Assembly: GCF_002291445.1 (NCBI RefSeq)
Contig: NZ_CP014137.1
Location: forward strand, 1,054,001-1,118,000
Origin: Brenneria goodwinii
GTDB taxonomy: Bacteria > Pseudomonadota > Gammaproteobacteria > Enterobacterales > Enterobacteriaceae
Length of the DNA stretch: 64,000 nt
Reading direction: 5' to 3'
A program made the position numbers and the translations under genes. The notes below the pieces were generated by a model that searched no databases, was not told where the DNA came from, and worked only from the letters and a program-made list of their open reading frames with translations. Positions within the stretch are counted from its first letter, which is position 1; each line of letters opens with the position of its first letter. Positions 1 through 7,792 of the stretch are shown one piece after another.

Positions 1-326
1 TGGCTCCGGCGGTGCTGCGCCGGGTGAAGGAGATGATGGAAAGCCGGCTTGGCGATCCTTTGACGTTGGACGAACTGGCGGCCGAAGCCGGATTGAGCGA
101 GTTTCACTTCGCCCGCATGTTTCGTCAGAGCGAGGGCATGGCGCCGCACCAGTATGTACTGAAGCGGCGGCTGGCGCGGGCGGAGGAGATGCTGCGTCAC
201 AGTTCGCTGGCGATAACCGAGATTGCGCTAATGTGCGGGTTCAGTTCCGCCAGCCACTTTAGCCATAGCTTTAAAAGCGAGCGCGGAATGACCCCTTCCG
301 CGCTGCGCCGAACGCTACTGCGCTGA
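1..326 (+). CDS. AraC-family regulator, C-terminal part (5' end outside window)
   Basis: The frame is open to the window edge, so only the C-terminal DNA-binding part is seen. It carries two helix-turn-helix segments typical of AraC/XylS proteins: LTLDELAAEAGLSEFHFARM, then a second one containing ITEIALMCGFSSASHFSHSF. The ending GMTPSALRR is also typical. The ligand domain is not visible, so the effector is unknown. The stop overlaps the end of the convergent pepT remnant by about 12 bases. The last part of this gene (from base 222) is repeated almost perfectly at 8891-8995. Confidence 0.85.
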   Translation, partial: APAVLRRVKEMMESRLGDPLTLDELAAEAGLSEFHFARMFRQSEGMAPHQYVLKRRLARAEEMLRHSSLAITEIALMCGFSSASHFSHSFKSERGMTPSALRRTLLR

Positions 327-420
327 GTCGTCTCCAGCGGCCAGTAGGCACAGATTCAACGCGACTTGATACGATTTTACAAACGACGGGACGGGCAGGA
401 ATTCAAAACGCGAATGGAAG
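222..420. repeat. Direct repeat, left copy (araC tail/pepT tail)
   Basis: Bases 222-420 match 8891-9089 over 199 bases with a single difference that I can see (a/g at 230/8899). The two copies bracket the accessory insert holding the hevein-like gene, the MacAB-type operon and the IS110-type element. The right copy starts immediately at the outer end of the IS110-type element. Confidence 0.9.
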
Positions 421-575
421 CCTTCAGCGTCGCTTCATTGGCGTTCGCCGTCAGATCGTTAAACCCAGGCATAGCCCTGACGCCCGTCGGTGTGTTCCGG
501 CATCTGTTGACGGTCAAAATAGCTGATAAAATCATGAACCATCAGCAGCGGGTTGACCAATACGCCTTTGGCTGA
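315..575 (-). pseudogene. pepT: Decayed pepT 3' fragment
   Basis: This is a second, broken copy of the C-terminal end of pepT (intact copy at 8984-10228). Bases 315-420 are virtually identical to the intact gene. Bases 421-573 match 9388-9540 with many substitutions, including small indels. About 298 bases between these blocks are missing. The deletion joins two short repeats (cgaatggaag / cgtatggaag in the intact copy), as expected of slippage between repeats. The deletion is not a multiple of three, so the fragment cannot encode the domain. It stops at about 575, where an IS5-type remnant begins. Confidence 0.85.
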
Positions 576-870
576 CCACGATCAAGAACGTACCGCATGC
601 GTTTCGCCTCTGTTTCTCACGGGCCGCGCTAATCTGATTTTTTTTAGCGCCGGCTACAGCAGGCTCACGCCTTCATCGTTCGGTTCGCTCCACTCCACTT
701 GGCGCACCGTATGCCACTTGGGAAAAATCACTGGGCAAGGCCCGCCATTGGCACCCGGTATGTAAGAGACCACACCCCGTATAGGTTGATTGTCCTCGGT
801 TTGGTTCGTTGTAGGCTTGCTCGAGCAACGGGCGGATCCACCCGAACTGTTCACGGATCATGTCTCTGGG
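576..870 (-). pseudogene. IS5-family transposase remnant (N-terminal part, frameshifted)
   Basis: Minus-strand frames show pieces typical of IS5-family transposases: YPRDMIREQFGWIRPLLEQA, then TGCQWRALPSDF, and in a neighbouring frame FPKWHTV...WSEPNDEGVSLL, followed by a faint match to the FLIVxSQ block near 580-600. At least two frame changes separate the pieces, and the C-terminal catalytic half is absent. The remnant directly abuts the pepT fragment at its downstream end and AT-rich DNA at its upstream end. This is recognition by family motifs only; which IS is unknown. Confidence 0.7.
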
Positions 871-1008
871 ATAGGTTTTTGTTCGCTTTTTACATTACTC
901 ATCCTTGAACAAGATCGTGAACAGGTTCAAGAATGGATTAAATTTATTGATAATTTCTTAAGCTTGACCATTAATAAAAAATGGCTTCGTTTTATTCTGG
1001 AGAATAAA

Positions 1009-1398
1009 GTGACATTACATAAATGTATTTTTTTATTTAAAACTGTGATAACCACTTTTTTCCTTTTGCAAAGTTCTTTTTCTTTAGCGGAACAATGTGG
1101 GGTTCAAGTTGGTGGGACAATATGTCCTGAGGGGCTATGTTGTAATGCTTATGGATATTGTGGTAGCTCAGATGGCTATTGCTGTATTAATTTAGGAAAC
1201 TCAGGTTCTGGTTGCCAGATAAATGCTGGGGACTGTTATATATGTGGCCCATCAGTTATTTTTAGTACCCCCCTTCAGGCTATAAAAACTATGGTCACAC
1301 CCAGAACTTCAATAAATTGTTCGAATGCTAATACCGATGCTTTTACCTTAAAAGGGCAACAGGCACTACCACAATCAAAAATTATTAATGCTTTATGA
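1009..1398 (+). CDS. Secreted cysteine-rich protein with hevein-like (chitin-binding type 1) domain
   Basis: I chose the GTG at 1009, which follows a CTGGAG ribosome site 6-7 bases upstream and gives 129 residues. Residues 1-27 form a signal peptide (KTVITTFFLLQSSFSLA, cleavage before EQC). Residues 28-81 resemble hevein: EQCG, GG, CP, LCCN, YGYCGSSDGYC. The first six cysteines (30, 39, 44, 45, 51, 58) have exactly the hevein spacing 8-4-0-5-6; the last ones (69, 76, 79) lie further apart. The family binds chitin oligomers and is common in plants and fungi but rare in bacteria. The tail (82-129) matches nothing I know. The DNA is AT-rich compared with the chromosome. A further cysteine-containing reading (GRYYKQECYKS) occurs in another frame just past the stop, so the gene may be a truncated longer one. 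Confidence 0.65.
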   Translation: MTLHKCIFLFKTVITTFFLLQSSFSLAEQCGVQVGGTICPEGLCCNAYGYCGSSDGYCCINLGNSGSGCQINAGDCYICGPSVIFSTPLQAIKTMVTPRTSINCSNANTDAFTLKGQQALPQSKIINAL

Positions 1399-1573
1399 AA
1401 TATATATCGGTTAAGGACGGTATTATAAACAGGAATGTTATAAATCTCGAGAAATAATAGCTCAACTTGCTAATTAAAGTAGCAATGCCATTTAGCGAAA
1501 GGCCGTAGCTTATCTTATGGAACCAACTTCACCCAGACACGGTACAAATCACCGTGATCATCCAGCGTGACAT
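1399..1573. other. Intergenic, AT-rich then GC-richer; no gene
   Basis: This stretch separates the convergent hevein-like gene and the efflux operon. No hairpin with a T run is obvious. On the minus strand, in a frame different from the outer membrane factor, a short peptide NVTLDDHGDLYRVWVKLVP ends at a stop near 1519. It looks like a protein tail but is too short to assign. Confidence 0.4.
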
Positions 1574-2941
1574 TTATTGACAATCCCCCCCTAACTCCAG
1601 ATAAATTTGGGCCAGGTTTTGTAGCTGCGTATAACGGTTGATGTCCAGCGCAACCTGTGCCTGTCTGCGGGTTTCCTGCGCATCTAGCCAAAAGTTGATG
1701 GGGGTGGCCCCGTTACGATAGCGGATTTCATACATTTTTTCTGATTTCAGCGCCAGCTCCAGTAAATTATTCAACTGCTTTTCCTGTTCCAAGAGCTGAG
1801 TATGCAGCGTCAGGGAATTGTCGACAGCGGCCATGGCCTTATACAATGCCTGTTTGAAATCTATTACCCGTTGTTCATAGTCGTTGCGAGCAATTTTCAC
1901 ATTGATATTCATTTCACGCCATTGCAGGAAGGGCAACGTTAACCCGGCATCGGCGGTGGCAACGGGATTACGCAAAAACCGCGTCAGGCCGCTGCTACTG
2001 GTGCCGAGCGAACCGGTGAGACTGAACGCCGGATAGAGTTGTGCCCGTTGCACGTCGACATTGGCCAATGCTTCGCGCAGCCGTAATTCCAGCGCTTTGA
2101 TATCGGGCCGGCATGCCAGCACGGTGGCCGGAATACCCGGATTGACCCGGGGCAGCGGCCCGCCGGGGAGATGAGCGGGGTTAATCATACTATTCCCAGT
2201 CAGGGTACCTAATAGCACTGACTGTGCGTTAAGCGCTATTTTACGCTCGCTTAACAGGGCCAGGTGATCATTCTCCTGGTTGGCGACGTTTTGCTCGGCG
2301 GCAATCATATCCAGCGCCGACACATTGCCGGCGTTAAAGCGGGCGGTCACCAATCGCAGGGAGTCCTCGGCGTGCTCAATGCTTTGCTGGCTGATAACGA
2401 TGCGTTGATTTAAAAACGCGAGTTGCCAGTAGTTGGTGCTGGCATTGGCCAGCAGAGTGAGCCGGGCCACGTCCAGATCATGCTCGGTGGCTTCACGCTC
2501 CCATACCGCGGCGTCCTGCTGGCGCGCCAGCTTACCCCACAGGTCTACCTCATAACTCACGTTGACCGTGGCCGAACTACTCTTATTCCAGGGGGACGCC
2601 CGGTTCAATCGTCGATTGGCGCCGGTATCCACCTTGCCGGCGACCACCGGCTCATGCTCAATCCCCGTCAGTTCCTCGTTCAGCCTAGCACGATATATGT
2701 GCAGCACCGCCAGGGCCAGATCGTTATTCCTGGCGACGACCAGGTCCAGCCATCGCGTTAACGCCGGATCGTTGAAATCGTCCCAGTTGAAAGGCACCGA
2801 TGTACCGGCCGCGCCAGCCTCCTGCCAGTGCGCGGGATAATCAATTACCGGCGGGCGGTATTCGCTACGCAAGGCATTTCCACAGCCAGTGCTGAGGATA
2901 ACCGCGGTCGCTAGGCCCAGGAAGGGGATATTTTTTTTCAT
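1574..2941 (-). CDS. Outer membrane efflux lipoprotein (NodT/OprM-type factor)
   Basis: 455 residues. The N-terminus is a lipoprotein signal with lipobox LSTGC (Cys20), followed by YRPPVIDYPAHW, typical of the NodT/OprM/CusC outer membrane factors. Two long repeat halves rich in coiled-coil helix (about 60-260 and 270-450) would form the trimeric barrel and periplasmic tunnel. Its start follows the macB stop directly (TAG ATG), so it is the third gene of a macA-macB-OMF operon and should provide the exit duct for that pump. The layout resembles PvdRT-OpmQ and the lipopeptide exporters of Pseudomonas more than E. coli MacAB, which uses an unlinked TolC. Confidence 0.9.
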   Translation of the reverse strand: MKKNIPFLGLATAVILSTGCGNALRSEYRPPVIDYPAHWQEAGAAGTSVPFNWDDFNDPALTRWLDLVVARNNDLALAVLHIYRARLNEELTGIEHEPVVAGKVDTGANRRLNRASPWNKSSSATVNVSYEVDLWGKLARQQDAAVWEREATEHDLDVARLTLLANASTNYWQLAFLNQRIVISQQSIEHAEDSLRLVTARFNAGNVSALDMIAAEQNVANQENDHLALLSERKIALNAQSVLLGTLTGNSMINPAHLPGGPLPRVNPGIPATVLACRPDIKALELRLREALANVDVQRAQLYPAFSLTGSLGTSSSGLTRFLRNPVATADAGLTLPFLQWREMNINVKIARNDYEQRVIDFKQALYKAMAAVDNSLTLHTQLLEQEKQLNNLLELALKSEKMYEIRYRNGATPINFWLDAQETRRQAQVALDINRYTQLQNLAQIYLELGGDCQ

Positions 2942-4888
2942 CTACTCTCTCGCCAGTGACAAGACCGGGTCCATCCGAGCGGCTTTACGGGCCGGCAGGT
3001 AACCAAAAATCATGCCAATAAGGGTTGAACAGCAAAAGGCGAGAACGGCTATAGGCCAGGAGACGATTGCGGTCAGTATGCCGCCTGACAGCGAAGTGAA
3101 CAACGGGCCTATACCCAGAGATATGACAATCCCCACTGCGCCACCAATCAGACAGACCAGTACCGCCTCGATCATGAACTGCTGCATGATATCGCGCTCG
3201 CGAGCCCCGACCGCCATGCGCACGCCGATTTCGTGGGTCCGCTCGCTGACCGAAACCAGCATAATGTTCATCACTCCGATGCTGCCGATGGTAAGCGCGA
3301 CAGACGCGATCATCAAAATCAGCATGCGAAAAGTCATTGAAGTATGCTCCGCAGCTCTACGGATTTGATCAACATTGAACAACCGGAAGTCCTGGGAACC
3401 ATGACGCTGCACCAGCAGCTGGCTGATGGCGCCGACGGCCGCGTCATTGGAAACCGTGTCCTTGAGTTGCAGGATGATGCTGCTAAGGGAGGGCTTGTTC
3501 ACTATGCGACGCATCACGGTGGTATAGGGCATCCAGACACCAAGAGTATTTGGATCAAAATTGTGATTGTTGTGCGCCACGCCGATAATGCTCACCGGCA
3601 CGGTCCCCACGAACATCACCTGGCCCACCGGACTACCGTGGACATCGTCAAAAAGGGTTTTAACGACCTTATCCTCTATTATGGCCACTTGCCTTGCATC
3701 AAGGACATCAGGAAAATTGGCACCCTCTATAAGGCTTATCCCCTGGATGTGAAAGTAGTCGCGGCCTACGCCGGTTATCGAAACATTGGCCGATTTATCT
3801 TGAAAGCGCACAGGTTTTGAGGTTTCGATCGTGGGACTGATGCTGTTGACCACCCCCAGGCGGGTCAGCGCATCCGCATCCGCCGGCACCAGGGCGCGAA
3901 AACTTTTTGGCCTGGCAGTAGAATAATCCGCCCCGGGGAAAATGCGGACCACGTTGGTGCCAAGACCCGTGACAAATTGCAATGTGCGCTGCCGGGCGCC
4001 TTCGCCCAACCCGACCACGCTCACTACGGCCGCGATACCGAAGACGATACCAATCATGGTCAACCCCGTTCGCAGCCGGTGGGCGCTCATGGTTTTCAGC
4101 GCCATGCGCAGCGACTCCCACGTTCGGTCAAGTAAGCTTCGCCATGAGCAGGATTTGCGCCCACGCAAAGGCGGGCGCAAATCCTGCTCATGGCGAAGGG
4201 GTAGCTTCTGCCCGCTGTCGGCCACAATTTCACCGTCATGCAGTTTAATGATACGTTGGGCGCAGCGGGCGACCGCCATATCGTGGGTGACGATGACGAC
4301 GGTATGCCCGCGCTGGTTGAGGCTGGTCAGTATTTGCAGCACCTCTTGCCCTGCGCTAGAGTCAAGCGCACCAGTGGGTTCGTCCGCCAGGATAATGTCC
4401 CCGCCGTTCATCAGAGCTCGGGCAATGCTCACCCGCTGCTGCTGGCCGCCGGAAAGCTCCCCAGGTTTATGCTGCTCGTAGCCCGCCAAACTCAGTTGCC
4501 CCAACAACTGCGTGGCGCGCATGCGCCGTTCCCGGCGGTCGACGTTAGCGTAAATCGCCGGGATTTCCACGTTATCCAAGGCGCTGATATCAGGCATCAG
4601 GTGATAGCGCTGGAAAACAAAGCCGATATGTTCACGGCGTAAGCGAGCCAGTTCGTCCGGGGATAAACGGGCGGAGTGGTGTCCGCCTATGAAATAGTCC
4701 CCGCGGTCGGGCACATCCAGGCACCCCATGATATTGAGCAGAGTCGATTTACCGGAGCCGGACGCGCCGGTTATCGCCACCATTTCGCCAGGGGCGATGG
4801 CCAGACTTATCCCCTTCAGCACTCGGGATTGCTGGCCGCCGTTGCTATAGATGCGGCTGACATCGCGCAGCTCGATGATATTTTTCAC
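2942..4888 (-). CDS. macB: MacB-type ABC exporter (ATPase-permease fusion)
   Basis: 648 residues, the same length as E. coli MacB. The N-terminal ATPase has Walker A GASGSGKST (41-49), signature LSGGQQQR (about 144) and Walker B ILADEP. A linker follows (about 225-260), then a first membrane helix (RTGLTMIGIVFG), a large periplasmic domain and three further helices near the C-terminus, ending PARKAARMDP. This is the mechanotransmission class of tripartite pumps, which export macrolides, enterotoxin, siderophores or lipopeptides; the substrate here is unknown. The start overlaps macA by 4 bases. The linker (about residues 231-251) is encoded by a perfect 26-bp inverted repeat, see 4137-4198. 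Confidence 0.92.
   Translation of the reverse strand: MKNIIELRDVSRIYSNGGQQSRVLKGISLAIAPGEMVAITGASGSGKSTLLNIMGCLDVPDRGDYFIGGHHSARLSPDELARLRREHIGFVFQRYHLMPDISALDNVEIPAIYANVDRRERRMRATQLLGQLSLAGYEQHKPGELSGGQQQRVSIARALMNGGDIILADEPTGALDSSAGQEVLQILTSLNQRGHTVVIVTHDMAVARCAQRIIKLHDGEIVADSGQKLPLRHEQDLRPPLRGRKSCSWRSLLDRTWESLRMALKTMSAHRLRTGLTMIGIVFGIAAVVSVVGLGEGARQRTLQFVTGLGTNVVRIFPGADYSTARPKSFRALVPADADALTRLGVVNSISPTIETSKPVRFQDKSANVSITGVGRDYFHIQGISLIEGANFPDVLDARQVAIIEDKVVKTLFDDVHGSPVGQVMFVGTVPVSIIGVAHNNHNFDPNTLGVWMPYTTVMRRIVNKPSLSSIILQLKDTVSNDAAVGAISQLLVQRHGSQDFRLFNVDQIRRAAEHTSMTFRMLILMIASVALTIGSIGVMNIMLVSVSERTHEIGVRMAVGARERDIMQQFMIEAVLVCLIGGAVGIVISLGIGPLFTSLSGGILTAIVSWPIAVLAFCCSTLIGMIFGYLPARKAARMDPVLSLARE
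4137..4198. repeat. 26-bp perfect inverted repeat inside macB
   Basis: The arms 4137-4162 and 4173-4198 are exact reverse complements of 26 bases, with a 10-base loop (acgcaaaggc). The whole 62-base unit lies in the macB linker and keeps the reading frame, giving an Arg-rich stretch (HEQDLRPPLRGRKSCSW). It looks like an inserted palindromic element tolerated in a flexible linker. In mRNA it would form a very stable hairpin. Confidence 0.9.
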
Positions 4889-6054
4889 CGGACGGCCGCC
4901 TGGCTGCTGGCCGGGGATAGCACAATGCGTTCACCCGCACTCAGGCCGGTCAGCACTTGGATATTACTGTTATCGCTGATGCCGGTGGTGATCACGCGTG
5001 TCTGCGGGGTATTGTCTGGGCCCAGAACGAGGACTTCCTGCCGGTTGCCTGGTTTTGTCATCACCGCCTGTCGTGGGACGAGCAGAGTATTGTGGGCCTC
5101 GGCTCTGAGCAGCGACACCTGCGCCGTCATGGCAATACGGAATGTGTTGTCGGAATTAGGCACATCCAACAGCGCATTGTAATATACCGAGGGATTATCG
5201 TTGCCTGAGGATGCCTGGCTGGCGGAAAACGTATCATCCTGCATGACGGATTCCGGCGCGAGCTCGATGCTGCGTAATGTCGCGTTGTAACGTTTCTCCG
5301 GCTCGGAGAAAAGGGTGAAATAGGCCTTCTGGCCTATGGTGACATGGGTGATATCCACCTCGGATATTTGCGCTTTGATCTGCATGACATCCAGCCGGGC
5401 CAGTTTGGCGATGGTCGGCGCGGTTTGATTGGCATTCACGGTCTGGCCCTGCTGGGTAATGACAGCGATGACGGTACCGTCCATCGGCGCCAGAATTTTG
5501 GTATAGCTCAGCGCAACTTTTTTGTTATCCACTTCGATTTGCGCTTGCAGGATCTGGGCCTGCATCGCCAGAAGATCAGCACGGATGGTGGCAAGGGTGG
5601 CTTGCGCGCTTTCATAATCCTGCTGAGAGCTGGCCTCATCGCTCAGCATTCTTTTTTGCCGCCGGAACTCGGCTTGCGCCTGCTTCAGCGCGGCTTGTTT
5701 AGCCAACTGCTGGGCGTAGGCGACGTTGAGCGCGGCTTCGGCATTACGTAAATCGTTACGCTGCTGCAGGTCATCTATTTCGGCAATGAGCTGGCCTTTA
5801 TGGACCTGATCGCCGACTTTGATTTTCAGCGATTTCACTTGGCCAGAGACCTGTGCGCCGACATTGACCCGTTCGAGAGCGTCCAGTTTTCCGGCAGCCA
5901 AGACCACGTTTTCAATATCACCGGCACGAACCGGCGCGGTGATATAGGTTAACGGCGCTGGACGCGGCCAAAAATAGCCGAACAAAGCAATAGCGATGAG
6001 GACCGCGCCTATCAGGGCAATAGCACGCCGACAACGCTGGGAGAATTGCATCAC
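4885..6054 (-). CDS. macA: MacA-type periplasmic adaptor (membrane fusion protein)
   Basis: 389 residues. One N-terminal membrane anchor (about 10-28, AIALIGAVLIAIALFGYFW) is followed by the beta-barrel/lipoyl half motif (APVRAGDIENVVLAAGKL, VGAQVSGQVKSLKIKVGDQV), a long coiled-coil hairpin (about 95-175) and the second lipoyl half (YTKILAPMDGTVIAV). It links the inner membrane MacB-type protein to the outer membrane factor. It is the first gene of the three-gene operon. The start is GTG at 6054, with AAGGAG 11 bases upstream. The match is to the MacA branch; whether macrolides are the substrate is not shown. Confidence 0.92.
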   Translation of the reverse strand: MMQFSQRCRRAIALIGAVLIAIALFGYFWPRPAPLTYITAPVRAGDIENVVLAAGKLDALERVNVGAQVSGQVKSLKIKVGDQVHKGQLIAEIDDLQQRNDLRNAEAALNVAYAQQLAKQAALKQAQAEFRRQKRMLSDEASSQQDYESAQATLATIRADLLAMQAQILQAQIEVDNKKVALSYTKILAPMDGTVIAVITQQGQTVNANQTAPTIAKLARLDVMQIKAQISEVDITHVTIGQKAYFTLFSEPEKRYNATLRSIELAPESVMQDDTFSASQASSGNDNPSVYYNALLDVPNSDNTFRIAMTAQVSLLRAEAHNTLLVPRQAVMTKPGNRQEVLVLGPDNTPQTRVITTGISDNSNIQVLTGLSAGERIVLSPASSQAAVR

Positions 6055-6555
6055 AATATATCCAGCTCCTTAGGTCATTTATGGACTAATATCGGGCGCT
6101 TCAATCCTGCTTTTCATCATGAAGTAATGCTTTTATCATGATCGCACGATACGTTTTGGCGGCTCGTGAGCGACCCGTTTATGAAATTTTTCGGGAGGCC
6201 CGCCTTATCTGTTCTGTGCAATGAGAAAGAAAAAGTGGCACCTCAATGAACAAAAAAATGTAAAAAAATTATCTACCTCACACATTGGTCACCGTGATAT
6301 GGTCCCAAGTCCCCGCCGGTGCGGAAGATTACAAGCGGCATTGGACCGGGCAGAGCATCGTGCGCACAAATCACATCGCCAAAGGGCCGGGAGATTGCCA
6401 TTGATGGAGGAGGCTTTTTGGTCACCTTTGTATTGGTTGGTCACTCTATCAAGACAAAACTGTTATTGTGAAGTTCAGTTACTAATTGTCTATTTTACTT
6501 ATAGATATCGGATAATGAGCACGTTGTAGATGGGTTCATGTATTATCCTACGGGA
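6055..6555. other. Non-coding stretch between macA and the broken dsbA-family gene
   Basis: This region must hold the promoter of the macA operon (read leftwards). I see AT-rich sequence at 6110-6160 and 6230-6290 but no convincing promoter or operator. A rightward open frame at 6221-6529 has no ribosome site, no family resemblance and a mixed composition (AT-rich ends, GC-rich middle), so I do not call it a gene. Confidence 0.4.
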
Positions 6556-7351
6556 CTAATGACCTGAGGCTTTGTTGATGGCACTGGTCAACGTCATTTG
6601 ATCCGTGGCACCAGGTACAACAGTTATAGTGTTTATATTACCACCCGAGACAGGCATAATAATAAAAGCAGGCGTCCCGGTAAGGCCGAGTTTATGCGCT
6701 AATGAATTGATGTTGTCGATAGTTGCTGTGGTTCGTGCCAGCTCCGATGGCGTTGGGATGGGGATCCCCGCTTTTTTGAGAACATCCGCGATATCTTTAT
6801 CGGTCAGGGCACCTTCATTATGGCCTGTTTTGTAAATGGCATTGTGGTAAGCCAGATAGTCTGCTGAAGCTCTATCTTGCCAAATTGACAGACCGGTTTG
6901 CGCGGCGGTGGTAGACGCTTGCCAACGGCTACCGAAAATCGGCCATTCTTTGAAAATAAATTTCACATTGGCATTCGCCTTCATGACATTTTCAACAATG
7001 GGCGCCATCTTATTACAATAAATGCACTGATAATCAAAAAATTCAATCATCGCGACCTATGCGTTAGCCGGTCCGACACTGGGGGTATTTTTATCTGTCA
7101 GCAATGCTTCCTGATTATCGAGAACCATTTTAGTCAGAGCTACTGCTTGGCGCAGGGTCTCTTGTTCCTGTAATTTTTGGCTGACTTGGAGTAATATGTC
7201 AGGATGAGCCAGAAGGTAATCAGCCGCAATTTTTCCAATCTCGGCTTGCTGTGTTGCGTTGAATGCAGGTGCGGTATCCTCAGCGTAGGCTCCATGAAAT
7301 GTACCGAAGCATGTGGCCACAAAAAAAAACATGTTGCAGTTTTATTGTCAC
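6556..7351 (-). pseudogene. DsbA-family thiol-disulfide protein, broken by a frameshift and an amber stop
   Basis: The lower part (6556-7050) has the thioredoxin-fold DsbA core: FFDYQCIYCNKM with CxxC, and the cis-proline region LTGTPAFI. It resembles ScsC/BdbD-like secreted disulfide proteins. The upper part (7057-7332) is the matching N-terminal region (AEIGKIAADYLLAHPDILLQVSQ). Both lie in one frame, separated by a single TAG at 7057-7059. The natural start is probably GTG at 7351 (GGAG at 7359-7362), giving a signal sequence. That start is one base out of frame across a 9-T run (7321-7329 on the plus strand), so a base was lost there too. Two lesions make this a pseudogene, though the half starting at 7050 could still be translated without export. 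Confidence 0.8.
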
Positions 7352-7581
7352 TGCGTTTCTCCTTAGCAAAGTCAGTTTGACGGCGCAAGCTAACCATTTT
7401 GATTAAACCGAAATAATGGCAGATAAACATTTCGACCCGATGCAGAGTGGCTAAAAGAAAACAACAACCGATCTGCCTTCATATGAATTTTCAATATCTG
7501 AGTCATAACTGCTGCTGCAATTCCACTATATTATTAGCGAAATGCTATAACCATTCTTAATGCATTACTAAATAGCCACAT
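7352..7581. other. AT-rich intergenic stretch before the IS element
   Basis: I see no gene here. It carries the upstream region of the broken dsbA-family gene and AT-rich sequence up to the likely outer end of the IS110/IS1111-type element. Confidence 0.4.
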
Positions 7582-7792
7582 GGACACCGACCCAATGCAA
7601 GCGTGGGCGTTCCTTTTCTCTGACAATGTAGTCACAAACATATATTCGGCTTCGATGAGCCCTGATGAACAGCCGTACTCTCTGGCCTCATTATCGCCAT
7701 AGCTTCTGACAGCCAAGTTATTTGCCAGGTTCACAGAGAATCGGTTCTACCTGTCAGTACATCAACTCTTTGACTTTACTTAAAAATGCATA
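7582..7792 (-). ncRNA. Candidate guide-RNA region of the IS110/IS1111-type element
   Basis: This is the non-coding end downstream of the transposase gene, where IS1111-group elements encode the structured RNA that pairs with target and donor DNA. It is inferred from element architecture only. I did not fold it or identify the guide loops. A leftward open frame here (7534-7734) crosses the presumed IS end and resembles no protein I know. Confidence 0.3.

Noticed and set aside
6221..6529. Rightward open frame of about 100 codons upstream of macA
   Set aside because: No ribosome site, abrupt change of composition inside the frame and no resemblance to a family; most likely chance.
7534..7734. 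Leftward open frame in the non-coding end of the IS element
   Set aside because: It crosses the presumed IS end and lies where IS1111-type elements keep their guide RNA.
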